Shown piece by piece: positions 43,498 through 53,757 of a stretch of DNA of 64,000 bases. Position numbers and translations under genes: made by a program. The DNA lies in NCBI GenBank assembly GCA_902778325.1, contig CACYWZ010000001.1:62001-126000 (forward strand), in the 5' to 3' direction. Positions within the stretch are counted from its first letter, which is position 1; every line of letters starts with the position of its first letter. The notes under the pieces were generated by a model. That model was given only the letters and a program-made list of their open reading frames with translations. It searched no databases and was not told the DNA's origin. This DNA is from an uncultured Spirochaetaceae bacterium (GTDB taxonomy: Bacteria > Spirochaetota > Spirochaetia > Treponematales > Treponemataceae).

Positions 43498-43527
43498 ATT
43501 ATATAGCAATTTTCAACTTACTGTCCA
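43498..43527 (-). promoter_or_regulatory. Promoter of the HAD gene, giving a leaderless transcript
   Basis: Minus-strand TGGACA at 43527-43522, 18-bp spacer, TATAAT at 43503-43498. The ATG at 43491 is only 6 nt after the -10 box. The -35 box abuts the stop codon of the upstream gene. Confidence 0.7.
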
Positions 43528-44943
43528 TTACTGAACATTTTCGATTGTGAGAGGAAAAAATCTATCAGATGATTGTATACGTGAAAGATTAACAAACGTC
43601 CCTTTATATTTTTCCACAAATTTATCAAGCGAAATTTCTTTTCCATCTTGAAAAACTGCGCAAGAAAAAACACCATTTTTATCAAAATACGGAAGTAAAA
43701 TTGCACAATGATTAAATGCTCCAACTTCAGGATATGTTGAATCATTTTTCTCAGATGCTCCAGCTTCACGAATGGCAACAAGATAACTGTGGTCACTTTC
43801 AGTTATAGCAAGCACATATAAAAGAGCTTTTAGAACACCAATTCGGTATCCTGTATTTTTTATGTACCCAACAGCATTTGCTGTAGCTTCTCCACCAGAA
43901 AGACGACCAGAATTAAACGGTGAAATTGAGACATCCACCCCTGATTCAGCGTAACCATAATTCTTGTCTCGTTGGACAGAAAGGAGTGCAGTTGCAAGAT
44001 TTCTAGTCCAATCAAGTGCAAATGTTATATTATATTCTTGAGAAAAAACATCAGAATGTCCACCGCCTGGAAATTCCACAGTTGAACGGTAAAGCGGAGA
44101 AAGATATGTATACCCTCCAACAGAACCTGCAACAAGACCATCGACAACCCATTTCAAAAATCCCGCTTCAGATAATTGCAGTTTTGATTCATCTTCTCCA
44201 TCAAGTCTTGCACGAGGCTTTGAAGAAATAACATAGACAGGCTTTCCCTTCTCATCGTAAGCACCATCTGAAACACTTTCAATACTATCAAGTTCATCTC
44301 TAATAACAGATATCATCTGAAGATTTGAATGATACATTCCAGTTGAAACAGCTGCTAAGTACCAAGGAAGAGAATTTTTCGTCAACGTACGCAATTCAGG
44401 GAAAGACATAGAATACAACCGCTCAAAAGTTATACCAAGAGGAACTCCTTTTGCTGCATACATATTGAACAATACAAAATTCGCATTTACTTTTTTTCCA
44501 ACTGCATTAAACTCAAGAAAAACATCCTCAGTTGACAGAAAATAATAGCGAATTCTAATAGGCTTTCCGTTTTTTGCAGAGCGAAAAAGAACCCAACCTC
44601 CAGCAGAATTCTCTGGATATGTAAGACTTTCAACCGTTGATTGCTTTTCAGAACCATTATACAAATCGATTAAAATATCTTGTGCTGGAGAAACTATTAT
44701 TGCAACTTCATTTCCTCGCTCTTCAAAGCGCACTTGATAGTTGTTGCCAATTCTGCTCTGATACACTTCAGGAGAATATGTGCGCACAGTGCTTAAAGGA
44801 GCTGTGAACCACCTTTCTCTTAAATCTTTTCGGATTTCTGACGAATCGGGTATTCCCCACGGGTCATAATCCGCAAAAGCAAAAGAGCAAAGGCAAATAA
44901 GCACCGTTGTAATAATAGAATGAAAAACTCCTCTCCTACTCAT
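43528..44943 (-). CDS. Exported protein of unknown function
   Basis: 471 aa from ATG 44943, which has GGAGGACAG upstream inside the end of the activase gene. A start ten codons earlier is possible but has no ribosome site. Signal peptide MSRRGVFHSIITTVLICLCSFAFA. The mature protein is mixed alpha/beta with recurring aromatic strands (VRFEERGNEVAIIVSP, GGWVLFRSAKNGKPIRIRYYF, FALDWTRNLATALLSVQ) and ends in a compact AILLPYFDKNGVFSCAVFQDGK segment. No catalytic motif or known domain recognised. It starts 1 bp after the activase gene stop and so is co-transcribed with it. Possibly spirochete-specific. Confidence 0.75.
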   Translation of the reverse strand: MSRRGVFHSIITTVLICLCSFAFADYDPWGIPDSSEIRKDLRERWFTAPLSTVRTYSPEVYQSRIGNNYQVRFEERGNEVAIIVSPAQDILIDLYNGSEKQSTVESLTYPENSAGGWVLFRSAKNGKPIRIRYYFLSTEDVFLEFNAVGKKVNANFVLFNMYAAKGVPLGITFERLYSMSFPELRTLTKNSLPWYLAAVSTGMYHSNLQMISVIRDELDSIESVSDGAYDEKGKPVYVISSKPRARLDGEDESKLQLSEAGFLKWVVDGLVAGSVGGYTYLSPLYRSTVEFPGGGHSDVFSQEYNITFALDWTRNLATALLSVQRDKNYGYAESGVDVSISPFNSGRLSGGEATANAVGYIKNTGYRIGVLKALLYVLAITESDHSYLVAIREAGASEKNDSTYPEVGAFNHCAILLPYFDKNGVFSCAVFQDGKEISLDKFVEKYKGTFVNLSRIQSSDRFFPLTIENVQ

Positions 44944-44944
44944 T

Positions 44945-47900
44945 TTATTTCTGTCCTCCACTTGCAAATACATCAGCTGTTACCGCAGGAACTACAGAGC
45001 TATCGGCAGGATCAGTGTCTACAAAAGCACTTCCTCCTTCTGCAAGCTGTATTTCTGCGTCAACTTCGCCGAGAGCTGTCCAAATCTTTCCATTTTCCAA
45101 TTCATCTGGGTGAGAACCTACAGGCGCATTGCTCAAAAGAAGCTTCAAGCGGTTAAGCTGATTAACCTCTGATGAACCTGGGTCATAATCGATTGCGCTT
45201 ATATTCGTTCCAGGGTAGCGGCGACGAAGCTCTTTTATCATGCCCTTTCCTGTAACGTGGTTAGGCAAACAAGCAAACGGCTGCACACAAGCAATGCTCG
45301 GCACTCCCTCTTTTATAAGCTCCACCATTTCCGCAGTCAAGAACCAACCTTCTCCCGTGATGTTTCCAAGCTGTACAATGTCGTCAACTCCAGCCATAAG
45401 CTCATAAATCGAAGACGGCGGGTCAAATCTGCGGCTCTTTTTAAGCACTTTCTTCATATACTTGCGGTACAAGTCCAAAGCCCACACCAAAAGACGAGCG
45501 TTTCTCTCTGTCTTTTCTGGGAAAGCAAGCTGTTCGTGTCGGAAAATGCCAGTACTAAATGAATAGAACAAGAAGTCTGTCAAATCTGGCATTACGCACT
45601 CTGCGCCCTCTTTTTCGATTGTGTCTACAATCTGGTTGTTTGCTGTCGGGTGGAATTTCACAAGGATTTCACCAACAACACCAACTCTTGGCTTTTTAAT
45701 CGGCAAAAGTGGCAGATTATCAAAGTCTTTAACGATAGCTTTCATCAATTTGTGATACTTGAAAATCGACATAGATTTAAGCATCTTCTGCGCTTTTGCG
45801 TTCCACTTTTCATACATCTCGTTTGCGCTACCCGGCACAGCCTCGTAAGGACGCACACGATACAAACAGCGCATTAACACATCGCCTATGATAATCGACA
45901 TCAAAGCTCTGTGAACAAGAGGGAATGTAAGTTTAAAGCCTGGGTTTTTCTCAAAGCCTTGCGCACTCAACGAGATAACAGGGATATGTCCCCAACCTGC
46001 GTCGTTCAAGGCACGGCGAATAAAGCCGATATAGTTCGTCGCTCTACAACCGCCTCCCGTCTGCGTGATAAGCAAGCTCACATGGTCAAGGTCGTATTTG
46101 CCGCTTTCAAGAGCTGAAATCATCTGTCCTGTAACAAGGATAGACGGATAGCAAGCGTCGTTATTAACAAACTTCAAACCCGTTTCCACAGCTTTCGGGT
46201 CAACAGCGTCAAGAATTACGAAATTATAGCCACTGTAGCGGAAAGCCTGCTGCAAAAGTCTAAAGTGAATAGGGCTCATCTGAGGGCCTATAATCGTGTG
46301 AGAATATTTCATCTCCTTTGTAAAGACCTGTCGCTTATATGCCGCAGAAACAGTTTCCATATTGGCTTTGTGGTGTCGCTCTCTCTCTTTTACAGCAGCG
46401 ATAAGGCTTCTAATGCGGATACGAACAGCACCGAGATTGCTTCCCTCGTCAATCTTGATAAGGGTGTACATTCTGTTTTTAGAGCGCATAATCTCGTCAA
46501 CTTGGTCAGCTGTAACAGCGTCCAAACCGCAACCAAAGCTCGTGAGCTGCACAAGCTCCAAGTTCGGCATTTCGCTAACAAATGCGCCTGCTCTGTAAAG
46601 TCGGTTATGATATGTCCATTGGTCGATAATGCGAAGAGGTCGCTCCACTTTGCCCAAATGAGCCACAGAGTCTTCTGTAAAGACCGCAATGCCAAGCCCG
46701 TGAATCATCTCTGGAATACCGTGGTTGATTTCTGGGTCAAGGTGATAGGGACGACCAGCCAAAACAATACCCGTAGAGCCAGAGCGAATGATTTGCTCAA
46801 GCGCATTTTCGCCCATCTGCTTCACTTCGTCGCGGAACTTTTCCTGTTCGTCCCAAGCTGCGTCCACGGCGGCGGCAATCTGCTCTTTTGTTAGATTGAA
46901 CTTTGCGCCCAGCTCTTCAAAGAGTCTTTCTGCCAATCTTGCTTTGTCATAAATCGGCAAGAATGGGTTCATAAAGGTAATGCTTGAATCTTGTCTAAGC
47001 TCGTCGATGTTGTTTCTCAAAACTTCAGGATAGCTTGTAACAATCGGACAGTTATAGTGATTGCCAGCTCCTGCATCTTCTTGCTGTTCGTAAGGCGCGC
47101 AAGGATAGAAGATAAACTTCACGCCTTGCTTGAGAAGCGACTCCACGTGTCCGTGGCTGATTTTTCCCGGATAGCAAACACTTTCTGACGGGATTGTTTC
47201 AAGTCCCTTTTCGTAAACACTGTGGCTTGAACGCGGCGACAAGCGAACTCTAAAGCCGAGTTTTGTGAAGAATGTGAACCACAGCGGATAATTTTCATAC
47301 ATATTAAGAACGCGCGGAATACCCACATCACCCATCGTTGCTTCTTCTGGTCTAAGCGGCACATAGTGAGTAAAGAGGCGTTTATATTTCCAATCAAACA
47401 AGTTTGGCACAGGGTCGCCAGAGCCAGCACGAGTGTTTTTCTTGTTGCTTGCGTCTACAACATTGCCCTCGATTTCAGCTCCTCTCTCGCAGCGGTTTCC
47501 CGTAACAAAGCGACGAACAGCCCTGTTCTCATCGCCCTCTTTGCCTGTTGTGAATGTGTTTATCGTCAAAAGACAGTTATTTGCGCACTTACCACAGCGG
47601 CGGAGTTCCAAATCAACGTGGAAGCTTTCAAGCTGCTCAAGGGTTGCGATGCCAGAATGGATTTCGTGCGGCTCCCACTCTTTTTCTTCTCCCGGCTGAG
47701 GTCTGCACAAATCTTCCCACTGGTCTTGAGCGATTAAAGCCGCGCCATAAGCACCCATCAAGCCCGCAACATCAGGACGATAGACGCTCACGCCTGCGAT
47801 TTTTTCGAATGCTCTCAAAACAGAATCATTATAGAAAGTACCGCCTTGAACAACGACTTTCTTTCCGATTTCGCTTGCTCTGCGGAGTTTTATAACCTTG

Positions 47901-49534
47901 AAAAGAGCATTTTTGATAACAGAATAAGAAAGACCTGCGCTAATATCGGCAACAGCTGCGCCCTCTTTTTGAGCTTGCTTAACACGGCTATTCATAAAGA
48001 CAGTACAGCGGCTTCCGAGGTCTACAGGCTTTTCTGCCATAAGAGCGATTTGACTAAACTCCTGCACGCTCATTCCCATTGTGCGAGCAAAGTTATCGAG
48101 GAAGCTACCGCACCCCGCAGAACACGCCTCGTTTAGCTGAATAGAAGTGATAGCTCCGTCTTTCATACGCAAACACTTCATATCTTGTCCGCCGATGTCG
48201 AGCAAGAACTCAACGCCAGGAACAAAGAATTCCGCCGCGCGATAGTGAGAAATTGTTTCAACTTCTCCCGCGTCAACTCCCAAAGCAGCTTGGAACAAGG
48301 CTTCTCCGTATCCTGTAGACACAGAGCGGGCAATATATACATCTTTTGGCAAGATTTTATACAAATCTTTCAAGACTTTTACAGCCAATTCAACAGGGTT
48401 TCCTGCGTTCACGTCGTAGAAACGCCACAAAATACGCCCTTGAGTGTCGGTCAAAACGGCTTTTGTAGTTGTAGAGCCAGCGTCAAGACCTAAGAAAACA
48501 GGTCCTTTTGCTTCTTCAAGAGGAGCAGTCTGCGCCTTTTCTTTTGCGTGACGCTCCTTAAATGCGTCGAGTTCTGCTTTGTTTTTGAACAACGGCTCAA
48601 GGCGTTGAGTTTCGCTAAGTTCTGCGCCCTCAAGGTTCTTCAAGCTGTCACGGAACTCTTTTATCGTCAAAAAGACAGGAGGCTTTTTTCCTGCTGCGCA
48701 TTTATAGCTCTTTTCTGCGCTCAAAGCCGCACCCGCCGCCACAAAAAGCTGGCTGTTGTCTGGAACAATGACTTCATCGTCAGTGAGCTTCAATGTTTCG
48801 ATAAATCGCTTTCTCAGCTGATCCATAAAGTGCAAAGGACCGCCCAAGAATGCAACGTGTCCGCGGATTGGCTTTCCGCAAGCAAGACCTGAAATCGTCT
48901 GCGTTACAACGGCTTGATAAATAGAAGCTGCTATATCTTCTCTTCTAGCGCCCTCGTTGATGAGAGGCTGAATATCTGTCTTTGCAAAAACACCGCAACG
49001 AGCCGCAATCGGATAAATTGTCGTAGCACCCTTTGCAAGTTCGTTCACGCCCGCCGCGTCGGTTTCAAGCAAAGCTGCCATCTGATCGATGAATGCTCCA
49101 GTACCGCCCGCGCAAGTGCCGTTCATTCGCTGCTCAATGCCGCCTTTGAAATATGTGATTTTAGCGTCTTCACCGCCAAGCTCAATGACAACATCTGTTT
49201 TTGGAATTAAAGTGCGCACGGCTGTTGTTGCCGCCACGACCTCTTGAATAAAAGGCACAGAAAGCCACTGACTCACACTAAGACCGCCAGAGCCTGTAAC
49301 TTTAATGCTCACGGTCTGCTTATTTGCGTCTATTCCTTTTTCAGAAAGTGTGTCGAGAGCTTCGGAAACAACAGCGATAATCGTGCTTCTGATGTCGGCA
49401 CGGTGTCGGCGGTATTCGCCATAAAGCATATTGTTTTTCTCGTCCAAGATGACGACTTTAACAGTGGTAGACCCTACATCGATTCCAATGCGAAGTGGAG
49501 TAACGACAGGCTTGAATGTGTTCTGTTCTTCCAT
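44945..49534 (-). CDS. Double acyl-CoA dehydratase activase (BadF/HgdC-type) with DUF2229 region
   Basis: 1529 aa. Two ASKHA ATPase domains: residues 15-275 ([47 protein letters not shown]) and about 346-610 ([47 protein letters not shown]). The cysteines CAGGTG and CSAGCG hold the inter-subunit 4Fe-4S cluster in HgdC. The C-terminal half contains the DUF2229 region ([44 protein letters not shown]) and HgdB-like segments ([15 protein letters not shown]). Single-chain proteins of this layout are widespread in anaerobes; HgdC itself drives ATP-dependent electron transfer to 2-hydroxyacyl-CoA dehydratases, but the partner of this long form is not established. It is divergent from ldh across array C. 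Confidence 0.9.
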   Translation of the reverse strand: MEEQNTFKPVVTPLRIGIDVGSTTVKVVILDEKNNMLYGEYRRHRADIRSTIIAVVSEALDTLSEKGIDANKQTVSIKVTGSGGLSVSQWLSVPFIQEVVAATTAVRTLIPKTDVVIELGGEDAKITYFKGGIEQRMNGTCAGGTGAFIDQMAALLETDAAGVNELAKGATTIYPIAARCGVFAKTDIQPLINEGARREDIAASIYQAVVTQTISGLACGKPIRGHVAFLGGPLHFMDQLRKRFIETLKLTDDEVIVPDNSQLFVAAGAALSAEKSYKCAAGKKPPVFLTIKEFRDSLKNLEGAELSETQRLEPLFKNKAELDAFKERHAKEKAQTAPLEEAKGPVFLGLDAGSTTTKAVLTDTQGRILWRFYDVNAGNPVELAVKVLKDLYKILPKDVYIARSVSTGYGEALFQAALGVDAGEVETISHYRAAEFFVPGVEFLLDIGGQDMKCLRMKDGAITSIQLNEACSAGCGSFLDNFARTMGMSVQEFSQIALMAEKPVDLGSRCTVFMNSRVKQAQKEGAAVADISAGLSYSVIKNALFKVIKLRRASEIGKKVVVQGGTFYNDSVLRAFEKIAGVSVYRPDVAGLMGAYGAALIAQDQWEDLCRPQPGEEKEWEPHEIHSGIATLEQLESFHVDLELRRCGKCANNCLLTINTFTTGKEGDENRAVRRFVTGNRCERGAEIEGNVVDASNKKNTRAGSGDPVPNLFDWKYKRLFTHYVPLRPEEATMGDVGIPRVLNMYENYPLWFTFFTKLGFRVRLSPRSSHSVYEKGLETIPSESVCYPGKISHGHVESLLKQGVKFIFYPCAPYEQQEDAGAGNHYNCPIVTSYPEVLRNNIDELRQDSSITFMNPFLPIYDKARLAERLFEELGAKFNLTKEQIAAAVDAAWDEQEKFRDEVKQMGENALEQIIRSGSTGIVLAGRPYHLDPEINHGIPEMIHGLGIAVFTEDSVAHLGKVERPLRIIDQWTYHNRLYRAGAFVSEMPNLELVQLTSFGCGLDAVTADQVDEIMRSKNRMYTLIKIDEGSNLGAVRIRIRSLIAAVKERERHHKANMETVSAAYKRQVFTKEMKYSHTIIGPQMSPIHFRLLQQAFRYSGYNFVILDAVDPKAVETGLKFVNNDACYPSILVTGQMISALESGKYDLDHVSLLITQTGGGCRATNYIGFIRRALNDAGWGHIPVISLSAQGFEKNPGFKLTFPLVHRALMSIIIGDVLMRCLYRVRPYEAVPGSANEMYEKWNAKAQKMLKSMSIFKYHKLMKAIVKDFDNLPLLPIKKPRVGVVGEILVKFHPTANNQIVDTIEKEGAECVMPDLTDFLFYSFSTGIFRHEQLAFPEKTERNARLLVWALDLYRKYMKKVLKKSRRFDPPSSIYELMAGVDDIVQLGNITGEGWFLTAEMVELIKEGVPSIACVQPFACLPNHVTGKGMIKELRRRYPGTNISAIDYDPGSSEVNQLNRLKLLLSNAPVGSHPDELENGKIWTALGEVDAEIQLAEGGSAFVDTDPADSSVVPAVTADVFASGGQK

Positions 49535-49645
49535 ATATCCCTTTATACAAAAAGAGCATTGCGCTCAAAAAAAATTACTTCATTTAAAATAATGATAGAA
49601 AGATAATAGACCTTATCAGCGTTTTTTGCAACATTGTTCTAAAAT

Positions 49646-49872
49646 GGCGTTCGCCAAAATCCCGAATTATAAAATTCAAAATTTTGGCGTTCGGAAAAAT
49701 CCCGAATTGAAAAATTTTAAGATTTCAACCTTCGGAAAAATTCCGAATTGAAATTTTTCAAATTTTCGACCTTCGGAAAAATCCCGAATTGAAAAATTTT
49801 AAGTTTTTAGCGTTCGGAAAAATTCCGAATTGATTTTTTTTAAGTTTTCGGCGTTCGGAAAAATCCCGAAGC
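49646..49872 (+). repeat. Array C: six tandem palindromic units, 41-bp period
   Basis: The box TTCG(G) recurs at 49650, 49690, 49731, 49772, 49813 and 49854. Each unit has the hairpin TTCGGAAAAATTCCGAA or a variant with CCCGAA, then a GAAAAATTTTAAGTTTT-like A/T tract. The array occupies the gap between divergent genes (activase and ldh); the remainder, 49873-50125, is AT-rich leader DNA with no gene seen. CTTTCGGGCGAAAG near 50046 forms a further small hairpin. Confidence 0.92.
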
Positions 49873-50125
49873 GTAAAAACAGAAAATTCTTTCTTTCAAG
49901 AAAATCTATCAGCAAAACCTCATTAAATAATGAAGAAAAAACAAAGAAGCAAAGCCTCCTAAATATAAAAAAAATGTGGAAAAATGAAAAAAAACGAACT
50001 AAGTGCTTTATTTTATCAATAAATAAGAGTAAGATATAGCCAATGTCTTTCGGGCGAAAGGTCGCCTGAAGTTTGGCAGAATACAAAACTTGCATAAGCA
50101 AAGTAGCAGATTTGGAGGCTTTAGA

Positions 50126-51076
50126 ATGGGTAACAAAGTTACTATTATCGGCTCGGGTAGCGTAGGCGCAACAATCGCTTACACTCTTACGGTTCAAGGT
50201 CAGGCATCGGAAATTGTAATGATTGACGTAAATGCGCAGAAGGCGTTAGGCGAGGCGTTGGATATCAGACAGGGCACTCCTTTCTGCTCTCCAGTGAGCG
50301 TCTATGCTGGCACTTACGAAGATGCAAAAGATTCTAACATCGTCATCATTACATCTGGTATGGCAAGAAAGCCAGGTCAGAGCCGTCTTGACCTTGCACA
50401 GGCAAATGTAAACATCACAAAGACAATCATTCCGCAGATTACAAAGTATGCACCGAATGCTGTTTACATCATCGTTGCAAACCCTGTAGACATCTTGACT
50501 TATCAGTTCTACAAGACATCAGGTCTTCCAGAGCATCAGATTATCGGTTCTGGTACAATCCTCGATACAGCACGTCTTCGCGCTCGTATCAGCGAGTACT
50601 ATCACCTCTCACAGAACAACATTCACGCATATGTTTTCGGTGAGCATGGAGATTCTTCATTCGTGCCGTGGTCTTTGGGCAGCGTAAGTAACATCCCGAT
50701 TGACAAGTATCACGAGTGTATCACAGACAACGACAAGGTTATTCCTCCTCTCGTTCACGAGGATGTTGAGGACTATATCCGCAAGTCTGGTGGAAAGATT
50801 ATCGAGAGAAAGGGTGCTACTTTCTACGCTGTTGCTGTTAGCGTTTGTCACATCGTCAGCTGTATCAACGCAGGAACAGACACAACTCTCACAGTTTCTA
50901 GCATGCTCCACGGTGAATACGGAATCAAAGATGTGTGCTTGAGCACTTTGAGCGTTATCGGACGCAATGGTATCAAGGGCAGACTTCAGGCTCCGCTCAC
51001 AGACGAGGAAGTTGCTAAACTCAGAAAGAGCGCTGATTGTCTCAAATCAGTTATTGACCAGATCGACTTCAACTAA
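50126..51076 (+). CDS. ldh: L-lactate dehydrogenase
   Basis: 316 aa from ATG 50126, which follows TTGGAGG; a start 36 bp earlier lacks a ribosome site. NAD-binding IIGSGSVGATIAY, the substrate loop ARKPGQSRLDLAQAN with the specificity Gln and catalytic Arg, IVANPVDILTY and the catalytic His in FGEHGDSSFVPWS identify the L-lactate (not malate) branch. It reduces pyruvate with NADH and recycles NAD in fermentation. It is 44 bp upstream of fumC; a small TTCGTT-TTTT-AACGAA hairpin lies in the gap beside the fumC ribosome site. Confidence 0.95.
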   Translation: MGNKVTIIGSGSVGATIAYTLTVQGQASEIVMIDVNAQKALGEALDIRQGTPFCSPVSVYAGTYEDAKDSNIVIITSGMARKPGQSRLDLAQANVNITKTIIPQITKYAPNAVYIIVANPVDILTYQFYKTSGLPEHQIIGSGTILDTARLRARISEYYHLSQNNIHAYVFGEHGDSSFVPWSLGSVSNIPIDKYHECITDNDKVIPPLVHEDVEDYIRKSGGKIIERKGATFYAVAVSVCHIVSCINAGTDTTLTVSSMLHGEYGIKDVCLSTLSVIGRNGIKGRLQAPLTDEEVAKLRKSADCLKSVIDQIDFN

Positions 51077-51120
51077 TTTCTTTATTTAATTTCGTTTTTT
51101 AACGAAGGAACACACTCTTT

Positions 51121-52512
51121 ATGGCAGAATTTAGAATTGAACACGACAGCATGGGCGAAGTAAAAGTTCCAGCAGACAAATATTGGGGAGCGCAGACAGA
51201 GCGCAGTCACGAGAACTTCCCAATCGGAGTTGGAATTGAAACTATGCCACGCGAGATTACAAAGGCTTTCGGCTACTTGAAAAAGGCGGCAGCTTTGGCT
51301 AATCACGAGCTCAAAGGCGAGAAGATGACTGCAGACAAAGTCGCGGCAATCTCTAAGGCTTGTGATGAGGTAATCTCAGGTGCTCTTAACGACCATTTCC
51401 CGCTTGTTGTTTGGCAGACTGGAAGTGGCACACAAAGCAATATGAACGCTAACGAGGTTATTGCAAACCGCGGAAGCGAAATCTTGAAATCTGAAGGCAA
51501 GGAGATTAAGCTCCACCCGAATGATGATATCAATATGAGCCAGTCTTCAAACGACACTTTCCCGACAGCAATGCATATCAGCGCAGTTGTGGAAATTGAA
51601 GACAAACTCTTCCCCGCAATCGATACATTGGTTGCAACTTTCAAGCGACTTGAAAAAGAGAACGAGGGAATCGTAAAGAGCGGACGCACTCATTTGCAGG
51701 ACGCTGTCCCGATTTCATTCTCACAGGAAATCTCTGGTTGGAGAAGTTCGTTAGAGCGCGATAAGGAGCTTTTGACATTGGCTCTTCCTCCTCTCCGTCA
51801 GCTTGCCCTTGGTGGTACTGCTGTTGGAACAGGACTTAACGCTCCAAAGGGATTTGATGTCCTTGTTGCTGCTAAAGTATCAGAACTTACTGGTAAAAAA
51901 TTTGAAACAGCACCAAATAAGTTCCACGCGCTCACAAGCAAAGACGAAATCGTATTTGCACACGGCGCATTGAAGGCTTTGGCTGCAGATTTGATGAAGA
52001 TTGCTAACGATGTTCGTTGGCTTGCTTCAGGTCCTCGTGATGGTTTGGGAGAAATCCGTATTCCAGAGAACGAGCCAGGTTCTTCTATCATGCCAGGAAA
52101 GGTAAACCCAACACAGTGCGAAGCTATGACAATGGTCGCTGTTCAGGTAATGGGCAACGATGTGGCTGTCGGAATGGCGGCTTCTCAGGGTAACTTTGAG
52201 CTTAACGTATTTATGCCAGTTGCGGCTTACAACTTCTTGCAGTCTGTACGCTTGCTTTCTGAAACAATTATGTCTTTCAACAATAATTGTGCAGTTGGCA
52301 TTAAGGCAAACAAAGAGAAGATGCACCACAATTTGCACAACTCTTTGATGCTCGTTACAGCTCTTAATCCTTACATTGGATATGAAAACGCTGCAAAGAC
52401 TAGCCACCTCGCATTTGATGAGAATATTTCTCTTAAAGAGGCTTGCGTGAAGCTTGGTTTCTTGACAGCAGAGAAGTTTGACGAAGTATTCCACCCGGAG
52501 CAGATGATATGA
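51121..52512 (+). CDS. fumC: Class II fumarate hydratase
   Basis: 463 aa. Begins FRIEHDSMGEVKVPADKYWGAQTERSHENFPIG. TGSGTQSNMNANEVIANRG, SSNDTFPTAMH, GRTHLQDAVPI and the family signature GSSIMPGKVNP (catalytic Ser loop) are all intact. The fumarase/aspartase superfamily includes aspartase, but the overall length, SSNDTFPT and HPNDDINMSQ segments favour fumarase. It interconverts malate and fumarate and would supply fumarate for the reductase at the end of the operon. ATGA overlap (52509-52512) couples it to hdrB. Confidence 0.95.
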   Translation: MAEFRIEHDSMGEVKVPADKYWGAQTERSHENFPIGVGIETMPREITKAFGYLKKAAALANHELKGEKMTADKVAAISKACDEVISGALNDHFPLVVWQTGSGTQSNMNANEVIANRGSEILKSEGKEIKLHPNDDINMSQSSNDTFPTAMHISAVVEIEDKLFPAIDTLVATFKRLEKENEGIVKSGRTHLQDAVPISFSQEISGWRSSLERDKELLTLALPPLRQLALGGTAVGTGLNAPKGFDVLVAAKVSELTGKKFETAPNKFHALTSKDEIVFAHGALKALAADLMKIANDVRWLASGPRDGLGEIRIPENEPGSSIMPGKVNPTQCEAMTMVAVQVMGNDVAVGMAASQGNFELNVFMPVAAYNFLQSVRLLSETIMSFNNNCAVGIKANKEKMHHNLHNSLMLVTALNPYIGYENAAKTSHLAFDENISLKEACVKLGFLTAEKFDEVFHPEQMI

Positions 52513-53327
52513 GTGAATCCAAGACCTACAGCTATTTCCCAGGGTGTACGCTCAGGACCGCTGCAAAGGACTTGGACAAATGGGCGCGCGACAGTGCTAA
52601 AGCCTTAGGATTTACCCTAGAGGAAATCCCTGACTGGCAGTGCTGTGGCGGCGTCTATACTGAGGGCGTAACAGAAACAGCTCCAAAGCTTTCTTCTGTG
52701 CGCGCTCTCAAAGCTGCCAATGACGCGGGAAATGACCTTGTTGCTGTTTGCGCTGCTTGTTTCAATGTGCTAAAGCGTGTTGAAAACGATATGGAAAACG
52801 ACGATTCTGTCGCTTCTAAGCGCGCAAATGCGTATATGGGGGAAGAAGAGGCGTATCACGGGGGAACTCGTGTAAAGCATTATCTTGAAGTGCTTCGCGA
52901 CGACATAGGATTTGAAGCGATTAAAGCTGCTGTAAAAAATCCATTGTCAAGCGGAAGATGGGCAGGAAAGAAGATTGGCGCGTATTACGGCTGTATGCTT
53001 CTTCGCCCGAGCGGAGTTATCGGACTTGATGACGCAGAAAATCCTCGTATTCTTGAAGACTTGATTAAAGCCTTAGGCGGAGAGCCTGTGGTTTATGCAA
53101 GACGAAACGAGTGTTGTGGCGCGTATCAGGCTGTAACAGACCCTGAAATCCCGAAAAAGCGAAGCGGAGAAATCCTTGACAACGCAAAAGACAACGGAGC
53201 AACTGTACTTGTAACGGCTTGCCCTCTTTGTAAGTACAATCTTGCAAAGTATGCAGCAGGCAAAGATGTGGAAGTTGTCTATTTTACTGAGCTTCTTGCC
53301 GAGGCTCTGGGGGTAATCAATGCTTGA
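52509..53327 (+). CDS. hdrB: HdrB-like CCG-domain subunit
   Basis: 272 aa. Two CCG motifs: C13, C45-C46, C81, C84 and C162, C202-C203, C238, C241. In heterodisulfide reductases these bind two non-cubane 4Fe-4S clusters and form the active site for disulfide or one-electron chemistry. All ten cysteines are present, so it looks functional. It is coupled to fumC by a 4-bp overlap and to hdrC by 8 bp. In this organism the acceptor cannot be CoM-S-S-CoB; the operon suggests electrons go on to the fumarate reductase subunits. Confidence 0.9.
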   Translation: MSESKTYSYFPGCTLRTAAKDLDKWARDSAKALGFTLEEIPDWQCCGGVYTEGVTETAPKLSSVRALKAANDAGNDLVAVCAACFNVLKRVENDMENDDSVASKRANAYMGEEEAYHGGTRVKHYLEVLRDDIGFEAIKAAVKNPLSSGRWAGKKIGAYYGCMLLRPSGVIGLDDAENPRILEDLIKALGGEPVVYARRNECCGAYQAVTDPEIPKKRSGEILDNAKDNGATVLVTACPLCKYNLAKYAAGKDVEVVYFTELLAEALGVINA

Positions 53328-53721
53328 AAGTGAATTGATGAGAATCAGAGATGTAATCGTCGAGACAGCTGGCGTGAACCCAAGAAAGTGCATGCGATGT
53401 GGAAAATGCACTGCAACTTGTCCTAACTATGACAATATGGAGTTTCACCCGAATCAGTTCGTGAATATGTGCGAAACGGGAGATATTGAAAAGCTGCTTG
53501 AATCTGACGCAGCTTATAAGTGTCTTTCTTGCATGGCGTGTGTTCAGCGTTGTCCTAGACAGGTGCAACCAGCAAAGTTTATTGAAGCGGTGCGTTTGGC
53601 ACTCATTCGTCAGCGCGATTCTTCTTACCTTCCAGTTGAGAAAATTAGTCAATTAGTCGCTGAAGATGAGAAAATTCCGCAGCAAGCATTGATGGCAGCC
53701 TTCAGGAAATTCAAGAAGTAG
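53320..53721 (+). CDS. hdrC: HdrC-like ferredoxin subunit
   Basis: 133 aa. Two 4Fe-4S motifs, CMRCGKCTATCP (C24, C27, C30, C34) and CLSCMACVQRCP (C68, C71, C74, C78), in the spacing of HdrC. It relays electrons from HdrA to HdrB. It overlaps hdrB by 8 bp and is followed after 36 bp by hdrA. Confidence 0.9.
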   Translation: MLESELMRIRDVIVETAGVNPRKCMRCGKCTATCPNYDNMEFHPNQFVNMCETGDIEKLLESDAAYKCLSCMACVQRCPRQVQPAKFIEAVRLALIRQRDSSYLPVEKISQLVAEDEKIPQQALMAAFRKFKK

Positions 53722-53757
53722 GCTTTTAATCTTTAGACTTTAAGGAAATTAAGCATT

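Noticed and set aside
50041..50100. Riboswitch in the ldh leader
   Set aside because: A CTTTCGGGCGAAAG hairpin is visible, but I could not match the region to any known riboswitch fold.
49799..50197. Minus-strand gene of about 130 codons over array C
   Set aside because: It exists because the 41-bp repeat leaves frames open. No ribosome site, no family resemblance and it overlaps the ldh start.
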